From positions 115,308-179,307 of the forward strand of contig PLNP01000006.1 in the NCBI GenBank assembly GCA_003142815.1: a DNA stretch of 64,000 bases, in the 5' to 3' direction. The translations under genes and the position numbers were made by a program. Position 1 is the first letter of the stretch, and each line of letters starts with the position of its first letter. The notes under the pieces are model-generated. The model had not been told where the DNA came from and searched no databases. It saw nothing but the letters and a program-made list of their open reading frames with translations. This DNA is from Rhodanobacteraceae bacterium (lineage in GTDB: Bacteria > Pseudomonadota > Gammaproteobacteria > Xanthomonadales > Rhodanobacteraceae). Shown in pieces: positions 56,722 through 64,000 of this stretch.

Positions 56722-57617
56722 CACCGACCTATCCGACGTCGCCGGGCGATGACCGGCGCGGTTGGCGTGATTGGCCGGCGCCCGCAAAACTCAACCTGTT
56801 CCTGCATGTTGTCGGCCGTCGTGGCGATGGTTATCACCTCCTGCAGACCGTATTCCAACTGCTCGACTGGGGCGACACCGTGCGCCTTCGCGTGCGCGAT
56901 GACGGGTTGATCCGGCGCGTCGATCCGCTGCCCGGCGTCGGCGCGGACACTGATCTTGCGGTGCGCGCAGCCAACGCGTTGCAGGGCGCATGCGGCAGCC
57001 GTTTTGGTGCGGACATAACGATCGAGAAGCGCATCCCGATTGGCGGCGGGCTCGGCGGCGGCAGTTCCGACGCGGCGACGACGCTGGTCGCGCTGAATGC
57101 GCTCTGGAACGCAGGCCTGGGCGAAGACCAGCTCGCTGCGATCGGCTTGACGCTCGGCGCCGACGTGCCGGTCTTCGTGCGCGGCCGCAGCGCCTGGGCC
57201 GAGGGCGTTGGCGAGCACCTGCGCGCGCTTGATCTACCGGAGCGCTGGTACGTCGTGGTCGACCCCGGCGTAATGGTGCCAACGACCGATCTGTTCCGTG
57301 CGCCTGATTTGACACGCGACGCGCCACATCTGACAATTCCGCTCTTTGTTTCGGGCGCTGCGACAGTCAACGTGTTCGAGCCGATCGTGCGCGAGCGCTT
57401 TGCCGCGGTTGCGCAAGCGCTGGACTGGCTGAACGATCATGCAGATGCGCGCCTCAGCGGTTCGGGCGGCTGCATTTTCGCGGCGGTCGGTTCGCGCGAG
57501 GCGGGCGTTGCGGTCGTTCAGGAATGTCCGCCTCGAATGCGTGGATTCGTGGTGCGGGGTGTCGCGCAGTCGCCATTGATCGCGCGGCTTCGTGAATGGC
57601 ATGAAGCGGTCATTTGA
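56718..57617 (+). CDS. ispE: 4-diphosphocytidyl-2-C-methyl-D-erythritol kinase
   Basis: A 299-residue GHMP kinase that phosphorylates CDP-methylerythritol in the MEP pathway. WPAPAKLNLFLHVVGRRGDGYHLLQTVFQ is the family N-terminal region (key residues K, N, H), and the ATP loop IPIGGGLGGGSSDAATTL is at about residues 107-124; LSGSGGCIFA near the C-terminus is the third GHMP motif. The ATG at 56718 overlaps the lolB stop by four bases; four extra codons upstream are possible. lolB-ispE-(tRNA-Gln)-prs is conserved. Confidence 0.96.
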   Translation: MTPTYPTSPGDDRRGWRDWPAPAKLNLFLHVVGRRGDGYHLLQTVFQLLDWGDTVRLRVRDDGLIRRVDPLPGVGADTDLAVRAANALQGACGSRFGADITIEKRIPIGGGLGGGSSDAATTLVALNALWNAGLGEDQLAAIGLTLGADVPVFVRGRSAWAEGVGEHLRALDLPERWYVVVDPGVMVPTTDLFRAPDLTRDAPHLTIPLFVSGAATVNVFEPIVRERFAAVAQALDWLNDHADARLSGSGGCIFAAVGSREAGVAVVQECPPRMRGFVVRGVAQSPLIARLREWHEAVI

Positions 57618-57799
57618 GGAAATATTTTGGGCCTCGGATGTGCGGCAGACCGGCGCTTGACGTCGGTGCGGAAAACGTGGCGCCGCGTTGCTGCGACTGT
57701 TTTCGGCAAGGTGTCCGCAGGACCGGGGTGCGAACAGCGGAGCCGTCCCGCAGGGAAGCGGCGAATCAAGCTTGGCAGGATGCCGGTTTTTTTCCGGAT

Positions 57800-57874
57800 T
57801 GGGGCGTCGCCAAGCGGTAAGGCACGGGGTTTTGATCCCCGCATGCGCAGGTTCGAATCCTGCCGCCCCAGCCA
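57800..57874 (+). tRNA. tRNA-Gln (anticodon TTG)
   Basis: A 75-base cloverleaf. The acceptor stem TGGGGCG pairs with CGCCCCA; the anticodon stem CGGGG/CCCCG encloses TTTTGAT with anticodon TTG; the T arm holds GGTTCGAATCC; the CCA end is encoded (57872-57874). It lies between ispE and prs, its usual site in gammaproteobacteria. Confidence 0.97.
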
Positions 57875-58029
57875 TTCACTGCTCGCGATGCGAGCGCGTG
57901 GGTGGGATCCATTGCCAGGATCCGCCGTCCGGTACGGATGAATGCCGGTCGCGTGGCGGGTTGAAAGCAAGAATTCACGAACGATTTTTTCGGCGCATGT
58001 GCCGCAACGTTGGCGAAACGGAGTAGAGC

Positions 58030-58998
58030 GTGGACACCAGCATGGGTGCACCCGGGATTCTGGTCTTTACCGGCAATGCCAATCGCCGCCTCGCGTCGTC
58101 GATTTGCGAGCAATTGAACGTTCCGCTCGGCAAGGCACTCGTCAGCCGCTTCAGCGATGGCGAGGTGCAGGTCGAGATCGAGGAAAACGTCCGCCGCCAG
58201 GAAGTCTTCGTTCTGCAGCCGACGTGCGCGCCGACCGCGGACAATTTCATGGAACTACTTGCCTTGGTCGACGCGTTGAAGCGCGCTTCGGCGGCGAGCG
58301 TGACCGCAGTGATCCCGTATCTGGGTTACGCGCGCCAGGATCGTCGGCCGCGCTCGGCGCGCGTGCCGATCACGGCCAAGGTCGCGGCGGAGATGATCGG
58401 CGTGGTCGGCACCGACCGCGTGCTGACCGTCGACCTGCACGCGGACCAGATCCAGGGGTTTTTCGATATTCCGCTCGACAATGTGTACGCCTCGCCGGTG
58501 CTGCTCGCGGATATCTGGCGCTACTACGCAAAAGAAAACCTGATCGTGGTCTCGCCCGATGTCGGCGGCGTCGTGCGCGCTCGCGCGCTCGCCAAACGAC
58601 TCGACGACGCGGACCTTGCGATCATCGACAAGCGCCGCCCGCGCCCGAATGAATCGACCGTGATGAACATCATTGGCGAGGTCAAGGACAAGGTCTGCGT
58701 GCTCGTGGACGATATCGTCGACACGGGCGGTACCCTGTGCGCGGCCGCCGCCGCGTTGAAGAGAAACGGAGCACGCAAGGTCGTCGCCTATTGCACACAC
58801 GCGGTGCTGTCCGGGCCGGCGATCCAGAACATCGATCAGTCGGCGCTCGACGAATTGGTGGTCACCGACACGATTCCGCTGACGGAGCCGGCGAAATCCT
58901 GCAGCAAGATCCGCCAGCTTTCCGTCGCGGAATTGCTCGCGGAAACGATCCGCCGCATCGCGTTTGGCGAGTCGGTGAGTTCGTTGTATGTGGACTGA
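58030..58998 (+). CDS. prs: Ribose-phosphate pyrophosphokinase
   Basis: A 322-residue enzyme that makes PRPP from ribose 5-phosphate and ATP, feeding nucleotide, histidine and tryptophan synthesis. It has [15 protein letters not shown], the [21 protein letters not shown] strand region, [15 protein letters not shown] for ATP binding, and the PRPP loop [13 protein letters not shown]. It starts with GTG at 58030, with GGAG seven bases upstream; an ATG four codons later is also possible. It follows tRNA-Gln and precedes a palindromic repeat and rplY. Confidence 0.96.
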   Translation: MDTSMGAPGILVFTGNANRRLASSICEQLNVPLGKALVSRFSDGEVQVEIEENVRRQEVFVLQPTCAPTADNFMELLALVDALKRASAASVTAVIPYLGYARQDRRPRSARVPITAKVAAEMIGVVGTDRVLTVDLHADQIQGFFDIPLDNVYASPVLLADIWRYYAKENLIVVSPDVGGVVRARALAKRLDDADLAIIDKRRPRPNESTVMNIIGEVKDKVCVLVDDIVDTGGTLCAAAAALKRNGARKVVAYCTHAVLSGPAIQNIDQSALDELVVTDTIPLTEPAKSCSKIRQLSVAELLAETIRRIAFGESVSSLYVD

Positions 58999-59001
58999 AG
59001 A

Positions 59002-59068
59002 CGGGATTCGGGATTGGGGATTCGTTGACGCAGAAGCCGCGTCACTGTTCCCCAATCCCCAATCCCGG
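59002..59068. repeat. GGGATTC-family palindrome between prs and rplY
   Basis: Left units GGGATTCGGGATTGGGG (59003-59019) face right units CCCCAATCCCCAATCCC (59050-59066), so the segment can fold into a long stem with a loop of about 30 bases. It begins four bases after the prs stop and could act as a 3' stabilising or attenuating structure. Confidence 0.7.
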
Positions 59069-59145
59069 CAACACACACCTCTCCTGGTCGCGGGGGAGTT
59101 CCAAGCCGCCGCGAGGCGGATCAATCGCAAAAAGGCATCACGAAA

Positions 59146-59913
59146 ATGGCAAAGACACACGAAATCAAAGTCGAAAAGCGCAACGTTGAAGGCAAGGGTG
59201 CGAGCCGCCGCCTGCGTCGCGCTGGCTCCGTCCCGGCGATCGTTTACGGCGGCGAACTCGCACCGGTCAGCATCCAGCTCGCGCACAACGATGTCTGGCA
59301 CGCCAGCCAGAACGAGTGGTTCTATTCCTCGATCCTCGACCTCAGCCTCGGCGGCGACGCGCAGAAGGTGCTTCTGCGCGACATGCAGCGCCATCCGTTC
59401 AAGCAGCTCGTGCTGCATCTGGATTTCCAGCGCGTCAACGAGAACGAGGCGATCCGCGTACGCGTGCCACTGCACTTCATGAATCAGGAGTTGTCGCCGG
59501 CTGGCAAGACCTCGGGCGTCGTCATCATGCACGAGCTGAGCGAAGTCGAGATCTCCTGTTTGCCGAAGAACCTGCCGGAATACATCGAGGTCGATCTGTC
59601 CGAACTGCAGATTGCCGAGATCATTCATCTGTCCGGCCTCCAGCTGCCAACCGGTGTCGAGATTCCTGAGCTGCGTTTCGGCAAGGAACACGATCACGCG
59701 GTCGTGGTGGCGAAGGAAGTCCGCGAGGAAGCAGCCCCGGTCGTCGCCGAAGGCGATGCTGCCGCTGCCGCTGCCGGTGCCGCTACGGCTCCTGCTGCTG
59801 CTGCTGCTGCTGCTGCCGCTGCCGCTGCCGCTGCCGCTGCTGCCGCGGCGCCGGCAAAGGGCGCACCTCCCGCGAAGGGTGCGGCTCCTGCCAAGAAAGA
59901 CGAGAAGAAATAA
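59146..59913 (+). CDS. rplY: 50S ribosomal protein L25 (CTC form) with alanine-rich tail
   Basis: A 255-residue L25 of the long CTC type. The N-terminal 5S-rRNA-binding domain (about residues 1-95: KVEKRNVEGKGASRRLRRAG, PAIVYGG) is followed by the TL5 C-terminal domain (about 100-190). The last about 60 residues are low complexity: a run of 19 alanines interrupted once by a proline, then APAKGAPPAKGAAPAKKDEKK. The alanine tract is coded by near-perfect GCT/GCC trinucleotide repeats (59756-59850). It follows prs and precedes pth. Confidence 0.95.
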   Translation: MAKTHEIKVEKRNVEGKGASRRLRRAGSVPAIVYGGELAPVSIQLAHNDVWHASQNEWFYSSILDLSLGGDAQKVLLRDMQRHPFKQLVLHLDFQRVNENEAIRVRVPLHFMNQELSPAGKTSGVVIMHELSEVEISCLPKNLPEYIEVDLSELQIAEIIHLSGLQLPTGVEIPELRFGKEHDHAVVVAKEVREEAAPVVAEGDAAAAAAGAATAPAAAAAAAAAAAAAAAAAAAPAKGAPPAKGAAPAKKDEKK

Positions 59914-59973
59914 TCGTCTGCTTCACGCGTCGCCTGCGCGATTATGTGGGCGGCGCGCGAAGCGCACACAAAC

Positions 59974-60561
59974 ATGGCTGGCTTGCGCCTGATCGTCGGC
60001 CTCGGCAATCCCGGGGTCGAACATCTCAGAACCCGGCACAACGCCGGGTTCTGGCTGGTCGACGCGCTCGCCCAGCGCGAAGGTGCGCGCTTCGGCGTCG
60101 AATCGAAGGTGCGCGGCGAGACCGCCAAGATCGTTATCGGCGGTCAGCCGCTGTGGTTGTTGAAACCGGCAACGTTCATGAATGCGAGTGGCGCGTCGGT
60201 CGGCGCGGCCCTGCGCTATTGGAAGATCGAGGCGGAGGAGATGCTGGTCGTCCACGACGATCTGGACCTGCCGCCGGGTGCGGCGCGGCTCAAGTTCGAT
60301 GGCGGGCACGGCGGCCAGAACGGATTGCGCGACCTGTTCGCGCACCTCGGCCACGGGCGATTCCATCGTTTGCGCATCGGCATTGGTCATCCGGGCCACA
60401 AGGATCACGCCACCAGTTGGGTGCTCGGGCGACCATCCGCGGTGGACGAATTGGCAATCCTCGAAGCAATCGCGCGTTCGCTCGATGTGCTGCCGCTTGC
60501 GGTTGCAGGCGAGTTCAACGAGGCGATGAAGAGGTTGCATACACCCGGGAATCGGGAATAG
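59974..60561 (+). CDS. pth: Peptidyl-tRNA hydrolase
   Basis: A 195-residue enzyme that releases peptides from tRNAs that drop off the ribosome. The catalytic histidine is H22 in [14 protein letters not shown], with PATFMNASG and [26 protein letters not shown] also intact. The chosen start [14 protein letters not shown] is the family N-terminus. The last codons (about PGNRE and the stop) lie inside a GGGATTC-family repeat, so the protein's end is set by the repeat. Confidence 0.96.
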   Translation: MAGLRLIVGLGNPGVEHLRTRHNAGFWLVDALAQREGARFGVESKVRGETAKIVIGGQPLWLLKPATFMNASGASVGAALRYWKIEAEEMLVVHDDLDLPPGAARLKFDGGHGGQNGLRDLFAHLGHGRFHRLRIGIGHPGHKDHATSWVLGRPSAVDELAILEAIARSLDVLPLAVAGEFNEAMKRLHTPGNRE

Positions 60562-60667
60562 GGATTCGGGATAGGTCGAAAGTGAGCGCGCCTGCGCCTT
60601 CCGGTTCCGATGCCCGTGTTTCCGCTTTCCCGATCACGAATCCCGAATCCCGATTCTCCAATCCCGG
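60547..60667. repeat. GGGATTC-family palindrome between pth and ychF
   Basis: Left units CGGGAATCGGGAATAGGG (60547-60564) and GATTCGGGAT face right units ATCACGAATCCCGAATCCCG (60633-60652) and CCAATCCCGG. It provides the pth stop codon at its left end and stops nine bases before the ychF ATG, so it covers the ychF leader and may replace a normal ribosome binding site. Confidence 0.7.
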
Positions 60668-60675
60668 ACCAAACC

Positions 60676-61767
60676 ATGGGTATCAAATGCGGCATCGTCG
60701 GCCTGCCGAACGTCGGCAAGTCCACGCTGTTCAATGCACTGACCAATGCGGGCATCGCGGCGGCGAATTTTCCTTTCTGCACGATCGACCCGAATGTCGG
60801 CATCGTGCCGGTGCCGGACCCGCGCCTCGCGGCGCTGTCCGCGATCGCCAAGCCGCTGAAGATCACTCCGACCTCGATAGAGTTCGTCGACATCGCCGGC
60901 CTCGTCGCCGGCGCTTCGAAGGGCGAGGGGCTGGGCAACAAGTTCCTCGCGTATATCCGCGAGGTCGATGCGATCGCGCACGTCGTGCGCTGCTTCGATC
61001 ATCCGGACATCGTGCACGTCGCCGGCAAGATCGATCCGATCTCCGACATCGAGACGATCGACACCGAACTCGCATTGGCCGATCTCGAATCGGTCGACAA
61101 GGCGCTGAACCGCGTCGAGCGCGCGGCCAAGGCGAACGACAAGGACGCACTCGCGCGTCGCCCGGTATTGCAGAAAGTACAGACCGTGCTCAATGAAGGC
61201 AGGGCCGCGCGTTCGGCCGGGCTCGACGCGGACGAGCAAACGTTGCTGCGCGACCTGTTCCTGCTCACGCTGAAGCCGCTGATGTATATCGCCAACGTCA
61301 AGGAAGATGGCTTCGAGAACAACCCCTATCTGGACAAGGTGCGCGAGCACGCCGCGACTGAAGGTGCCGAAGTCGTGCCCGTTTGCGCGGCGATCGAAGA
61401 AGAACTTGTTCAGCTCGAGGAGGCCGATCGCGGCGCGTTCCTGGCCGACATGGGCCTTGACGAACCGGGTCTCAATCGCGTGATCCGCGCCGCCTACAAG
61501 CTGCTCGGCATGCAGACGTATTTCACCGCCGGCGCAAAGGAAGTGCGCGCCTGGCAGATCAAGGTCGGTGCAACCGCGCCGCAGGCGGCCGGCGTGATCC
61601 ATACCGATTTCGAGCGTGGCTTCATCCGTGCGGAAACGATCGCCTACGGCGATTTCATCCAGTACAAGGGCGAGGCCGGCGCACGCGACGCCGGCCGGCT
61701 GCGCAAGGAAGGCAAGGAGTACATCGTCAAGGAAGGCGACGTGTTGCACTTCCTGTTCAACATCTGA
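60676..61767 (+). CDS. ychF: Redox-regulated ATPase YchF (Obg family)
   Basis: A 363-residue P-loop protein of the Obg family that binds ATP rather than GTP and associates with ribosomes. The P-loop GLPNVGKS is at residues 9-16, [20 protein letters not shown] is the G3 region, and the ANVKED segment replaces the usual NKxD. The C-terminal TGS-like domain ends in [12 protein letters not shown]. The frame is open upstream through the repeat, but ATG 60676 ([12 protein letters not shown]) is the family start. pth-ychF is a conserved pair. Confidence 0.96.
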   Translation: MGIKCGIVGLPNVGKSTLFNALTNAGIAAANFPFCTIDPNVGIVPVPDPRLAALSAIAKPLKITPTSIEFVDIAGLVAGASKGEGLGNKFLAYIREVDAIAHVVRCFDHPDIVHVAGKIDPISDIETIDTELALADLESVDKALNRVERAAKANDKDALARRPVLQKVQTVLNEGRAARSAGLDADEQTLLRDLFLLTLKPLMYIANVKEDGFENNPYLDKVREHAATEGAEVVPVCAAIEEELVQLEEADRGAFLADMGLDEPGLNRVIRAAYKLLGMQTYFTAGAKEVRAWQIKVGATAPQAAGVIHTDFERGFIRAETIAYGDFIQYKGEAGARDAGRLRKEGKEYIVKEGDVLHFLFNI

Positions 61768-61799
61768 ATCGGCGGCGCCAGCACGGTGATGCATGAGGC

Positions 61800-62163
61800 C
61801 CCGGCTGGAGCGGTCAGTACTGCGTGACGGTCGCGCTCGGGGGCATCCAGTTCGGCGCGCCGATCCTGATCGGCGATCTGGTCAGCGTGCGCTGCAAGCT
61901 GATCCGCACCGGGAATTCCAGCATGCATTTCGCGGTCGATGTCTCGGCGCGCGACCTGAAAACCGCGGCGGAGCGCCAGTCGACCAGTTGCATCATCATT
62001 TCGTCGCATTGGACGGTGCCGACGGCAAGCCGGTCGCAGTGCCCCTTGGCAGCCGGCCAGCGGCGACGACCGCCGCCTGGCCGACTATGCCGAGCGGTTG
62101 CTCGACCTGTCGAAGGCGATGGAAGCTGAAGTCGCCGAGTTTCGGCCCAGCCTGCAGGCGTGA
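61800..62163 (+). pseudogene. Acyl-CoA thioesterase (hot-dog, YciA-like) remnant
   Basis: Fragments of a hot-dog thioesterase lie in order in three frames. One gives YCVTVALGGIQFGAPILIGDLV through SARDLKTAAERQS (61818 to about 61990). A second gives FVALDGADGKPVAVP (about 61999-62043). The third gives DRRLADYAERLLDLSKAMEAE and ends at TGA 62161-62163. The N-terminal part with the catalytic segment of YciA-type enzymes is missing and no start codon fits. At least a 5' deletion and two indels are needed, so this is a decayed gene. Confidence 0.7.
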
Positions 62164-62241
62164 GAGCCGGTCGCGCCAGATGCTCGGCGTGGTGGCGTCA
62201 CCGCAGGCGTCGCAAGTATGGAAATTCGTCGCACATGGTCC

Positions 62242-62271
62242 TTGACAGCAGGTGGCACGGGAACGGAAAAT
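62242..62271 (+). promoter_or_regulatory. Candidate promoter of the tRNA-Tyr-Gly-Thr-tuf operon
   Basis: A perfect -35 TTGACA (62242-62247) is followed after 18 bases by GAAAAT (62266-62271) and then a GC-rich discriminator (GCGCGGCTC), as in stringently controlled stable-RNA promoters. It lies 16 bases before tRNA-Tyr. The -10 match is only fair. Confidence 0.5.
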
Positions 62272-62286
62272 GCGCGGCTCTGTTTC

Positions 62287-62372
62287 GGAGGGATACCCAA
62301 GCGGCCAACGGGGGCAGACTGTAAATCTGCTGGTTTACGCCTTCGGTGGTTCGAATCCACCTCCCTCCACCA
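62287..62372 (+). tRNA. tRNA-Tyr (anticodon GTA)
   Basis: An 86-base class II tRNA with a long variable arm. The acceptor stem GGAGGGA pairs with TCCCTCC, the anticodon stem holds GCAGACTGTAAATCTGC with GTA, the T arm reads GGTGGTTCGAATCCACC, and CCA is encoded (62370-62372). It is the first gene of the tRNA-tuf cluster. Confidence 0.97.
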
Positions 62373-62419
62373 AAAAATAGCGTAGACGGTCAAGATTGAA
62401 CCAGATTTCCCGGAGCTGT

Positions 62420-62524
62420 GGAGGTGGATGAGAACCACCGACGTGGTTCGACAAAATCGCCAGGAGCGATTTTGAACGTACCGCGTAGCGGTACGGCCCC
62501 GGAATAATCCGCCTCCCTCCACCA
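62420..62524. other. Cloverleaf-like structured element ending in a tRNA-Tyr 3' copy
   Basis: An outer stem, GGAGGTGGAT (62420-62429) with ATCCGCCTCC (62507-62516, one wobble), encloses three perfect hairpins separated by two-base linkers: 62432-62449 (7-bp stem), 62452-62474 (9-bp stem) and 62477-62495 (8-bp stem). It ends with AATCCGCCTCCCTCCACCA (62506-62524), which differs from the tRNA-Tyr 3' end (62354-62372) at one base. No anticodon-type loop or protein frame is evident. Confidence 0.6.
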
Positions 62525-62591
62525 GCAAGATCAGTTCCACCCGATCGTCCAACAAGGCGGTCGGGGGCAGTACCCAAGCAGGTTTGCCGGC

Positions 62592-62665
62592 GCGGGAGTA
62601 GTTCAATGGTAGAACATCAGTTTTCCAAACTGATTACGCGGGTTCGATTCCCGCCTTCCGCTCCA
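62592..62665 (+). tRNA. tRNA-Gly (anticodon TCC)
   Basis: A 74-base cloverleaf. The acceptor GCGGGAG pairs with CTTCCGC (one G-T pair), the anticodon stem TCAGT/ACTGA encloses TTTCCAA with TCC, the T arm holds GGGTTCGATTCCC, and CCA is encoded. It is the second tRNA of the cluster. Confidence 0.97.
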
Positions 62666-62709
62666 TTGACGCCGCGACGTTTTACCTGAAAGGACAAGGC
62701 TCAAGCAAG

Positions 62710-62785
62710 GCTCATGTAGCTCAGTCGGTAGAGCACCTCCTTGGTAAGGAGGAGGTCACTGGTTCGATTCCAGTCGTGAGCACCA
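62710..62785 (+). tRNA. tRNA-Thr (anticodon GGT)
   Basis: A 76-base cloverleaf. The acceptor GCTCATG pairs with CGTGAGC (with a G-T pair), the anticodon loop TTGGTAA has GGT, the T arm holds CTGGTTCGATTCCAG, and CCA is encoded. It lies 94 bases before tuf, as in the classical tufB operon. Confidence 0.97.
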
Positions 62786-62879
62786 TTCAATAGTGGCACC
62801 AGGTTTTTCGTTTTGCCGGTTGGTCTTTTCGAGTTTGTCTCCACTCAAGTTCGTTTCCATCAGATCGGGGTTTTTCGTC

Positions 62880-64000
<1,121 letters not shown>

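Noticed and set aside
57774..57796. Short hairpin plus seven T residues just before tRNA-Gln
   Set aside because: The stem is only about four base pairs, too weak to call an intrinsic terminator.
59911..59945. ATAATCG/CGATTAT inverted repeat between rplY and pth
   Set aside because: Seven base pairs over a loop of about 20 bases without a T run; likely chance.
62335..62577. 80-codon open frame on the minus strand across the tRNA-Tyr 3' end
   Set aside because: It overlaps the 3' part of tRNA-Tyr and the structured element, a known source of false protein calls.

Overview
The window reads as a chromosomal segment of a high-GC gammaproteobacterium of the order Xanthomonadales, probably a Rhodanobacteraceae/Xanthomonadaceae relative. 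This is an inference from gene order: rpsB-tsf-pyrH-frr-uppS-cdsA-dxr-rseP-bamA-skp-lpxD-fabZ-lpxA-lpxB-rnhB-dnaE-accA on one strand, map-glnD-dapD-yffB-dapE facing away, and lolB-ispE-tRNA-prs-rplY-pth-ychF followed by tRNA-Tyr-Gly-Thr-tuf. No 16S or typing marker is present. No prophage, CRISPR array or insertion sequence with a transposase was seen.

Layout. 1-9.5 kb is mixed accessory and housekeeping sequence: DUF488, a DsbA-like oxidoreductase, 6-phosphogluconate dehydrogenase, a decayed glucoamylase-like gene with three frame breaks, a GNAT/flavin-binding pair divergent from a MocR (PdxR-type) regulator, SufT, and an untranslated stretch ending in strong hairpins and a terminator. 9.5-17.4 kb carries redox and stress genes: a single-domain asparaginase, an AidB-like acyl-CoA dehydrogenase, AzoR with a divergent LysR regulator, WrbA, YihY, a TlpA-like thioredoxin, acylphosphatase and an RsuA-family pseudouridine synthase. 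17.6-44.2 kb is one long leftward block for envelope biogenesis and core translation/replication. Two paralogous membrane sulfatase-fold transferases sit on either side of rnhB inside the usual lpxB-rnhB-dnaE arrangement. 44.6-51.6 kb runs rightward: methionine aminopeptidase, the GlnD nitrogen sensor, lysine biosynthesis (dapD, dapE), an ArsC-like protein and a secreted TonB-C-like protein. 51.6-54.2 kb is prfA and hemA, leftward. 54.4-64 kb is rightward: a TPR lipoprotein, lolB, ispE, tRNA-Gln, prs, rplY, pth, ychF, a dead thioesterase gene, three tRNAs, and tuf cut off by the window edge.

How the genes work together. The central block supplies lipid A (lpxA/B/D), fatty-acid and phospholipid precursors (accA, fabZ, cdsA), isoprenoids and the lipid carrier (dxr, ispE, uppS), outer-membrane protein assembly (bamA, skp), lipoprotein targeting (lolB) and envelope stress proteolysis (rseP), beside ribosome genes (rpsB, tsf, frr, prfA, rplY, pth, tuf). 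Many neighbours overlap by one to four bases (ATGA or TGATG), which suggests translational coupling.

The non-coding layer is the most unusual part. Several families of short palindromic repeats lie between genes. One of them, built on GGGATTC units, has entered lpxB in frame twice and supplies the last codons of pth. A 163-bp palindrome flanked by TA looks like a MITE. A cloverleaf-like structured element ending in a copy of the tRNA-Tyr 3' end lies between tRNA-Tyr and tRNA-Gly.
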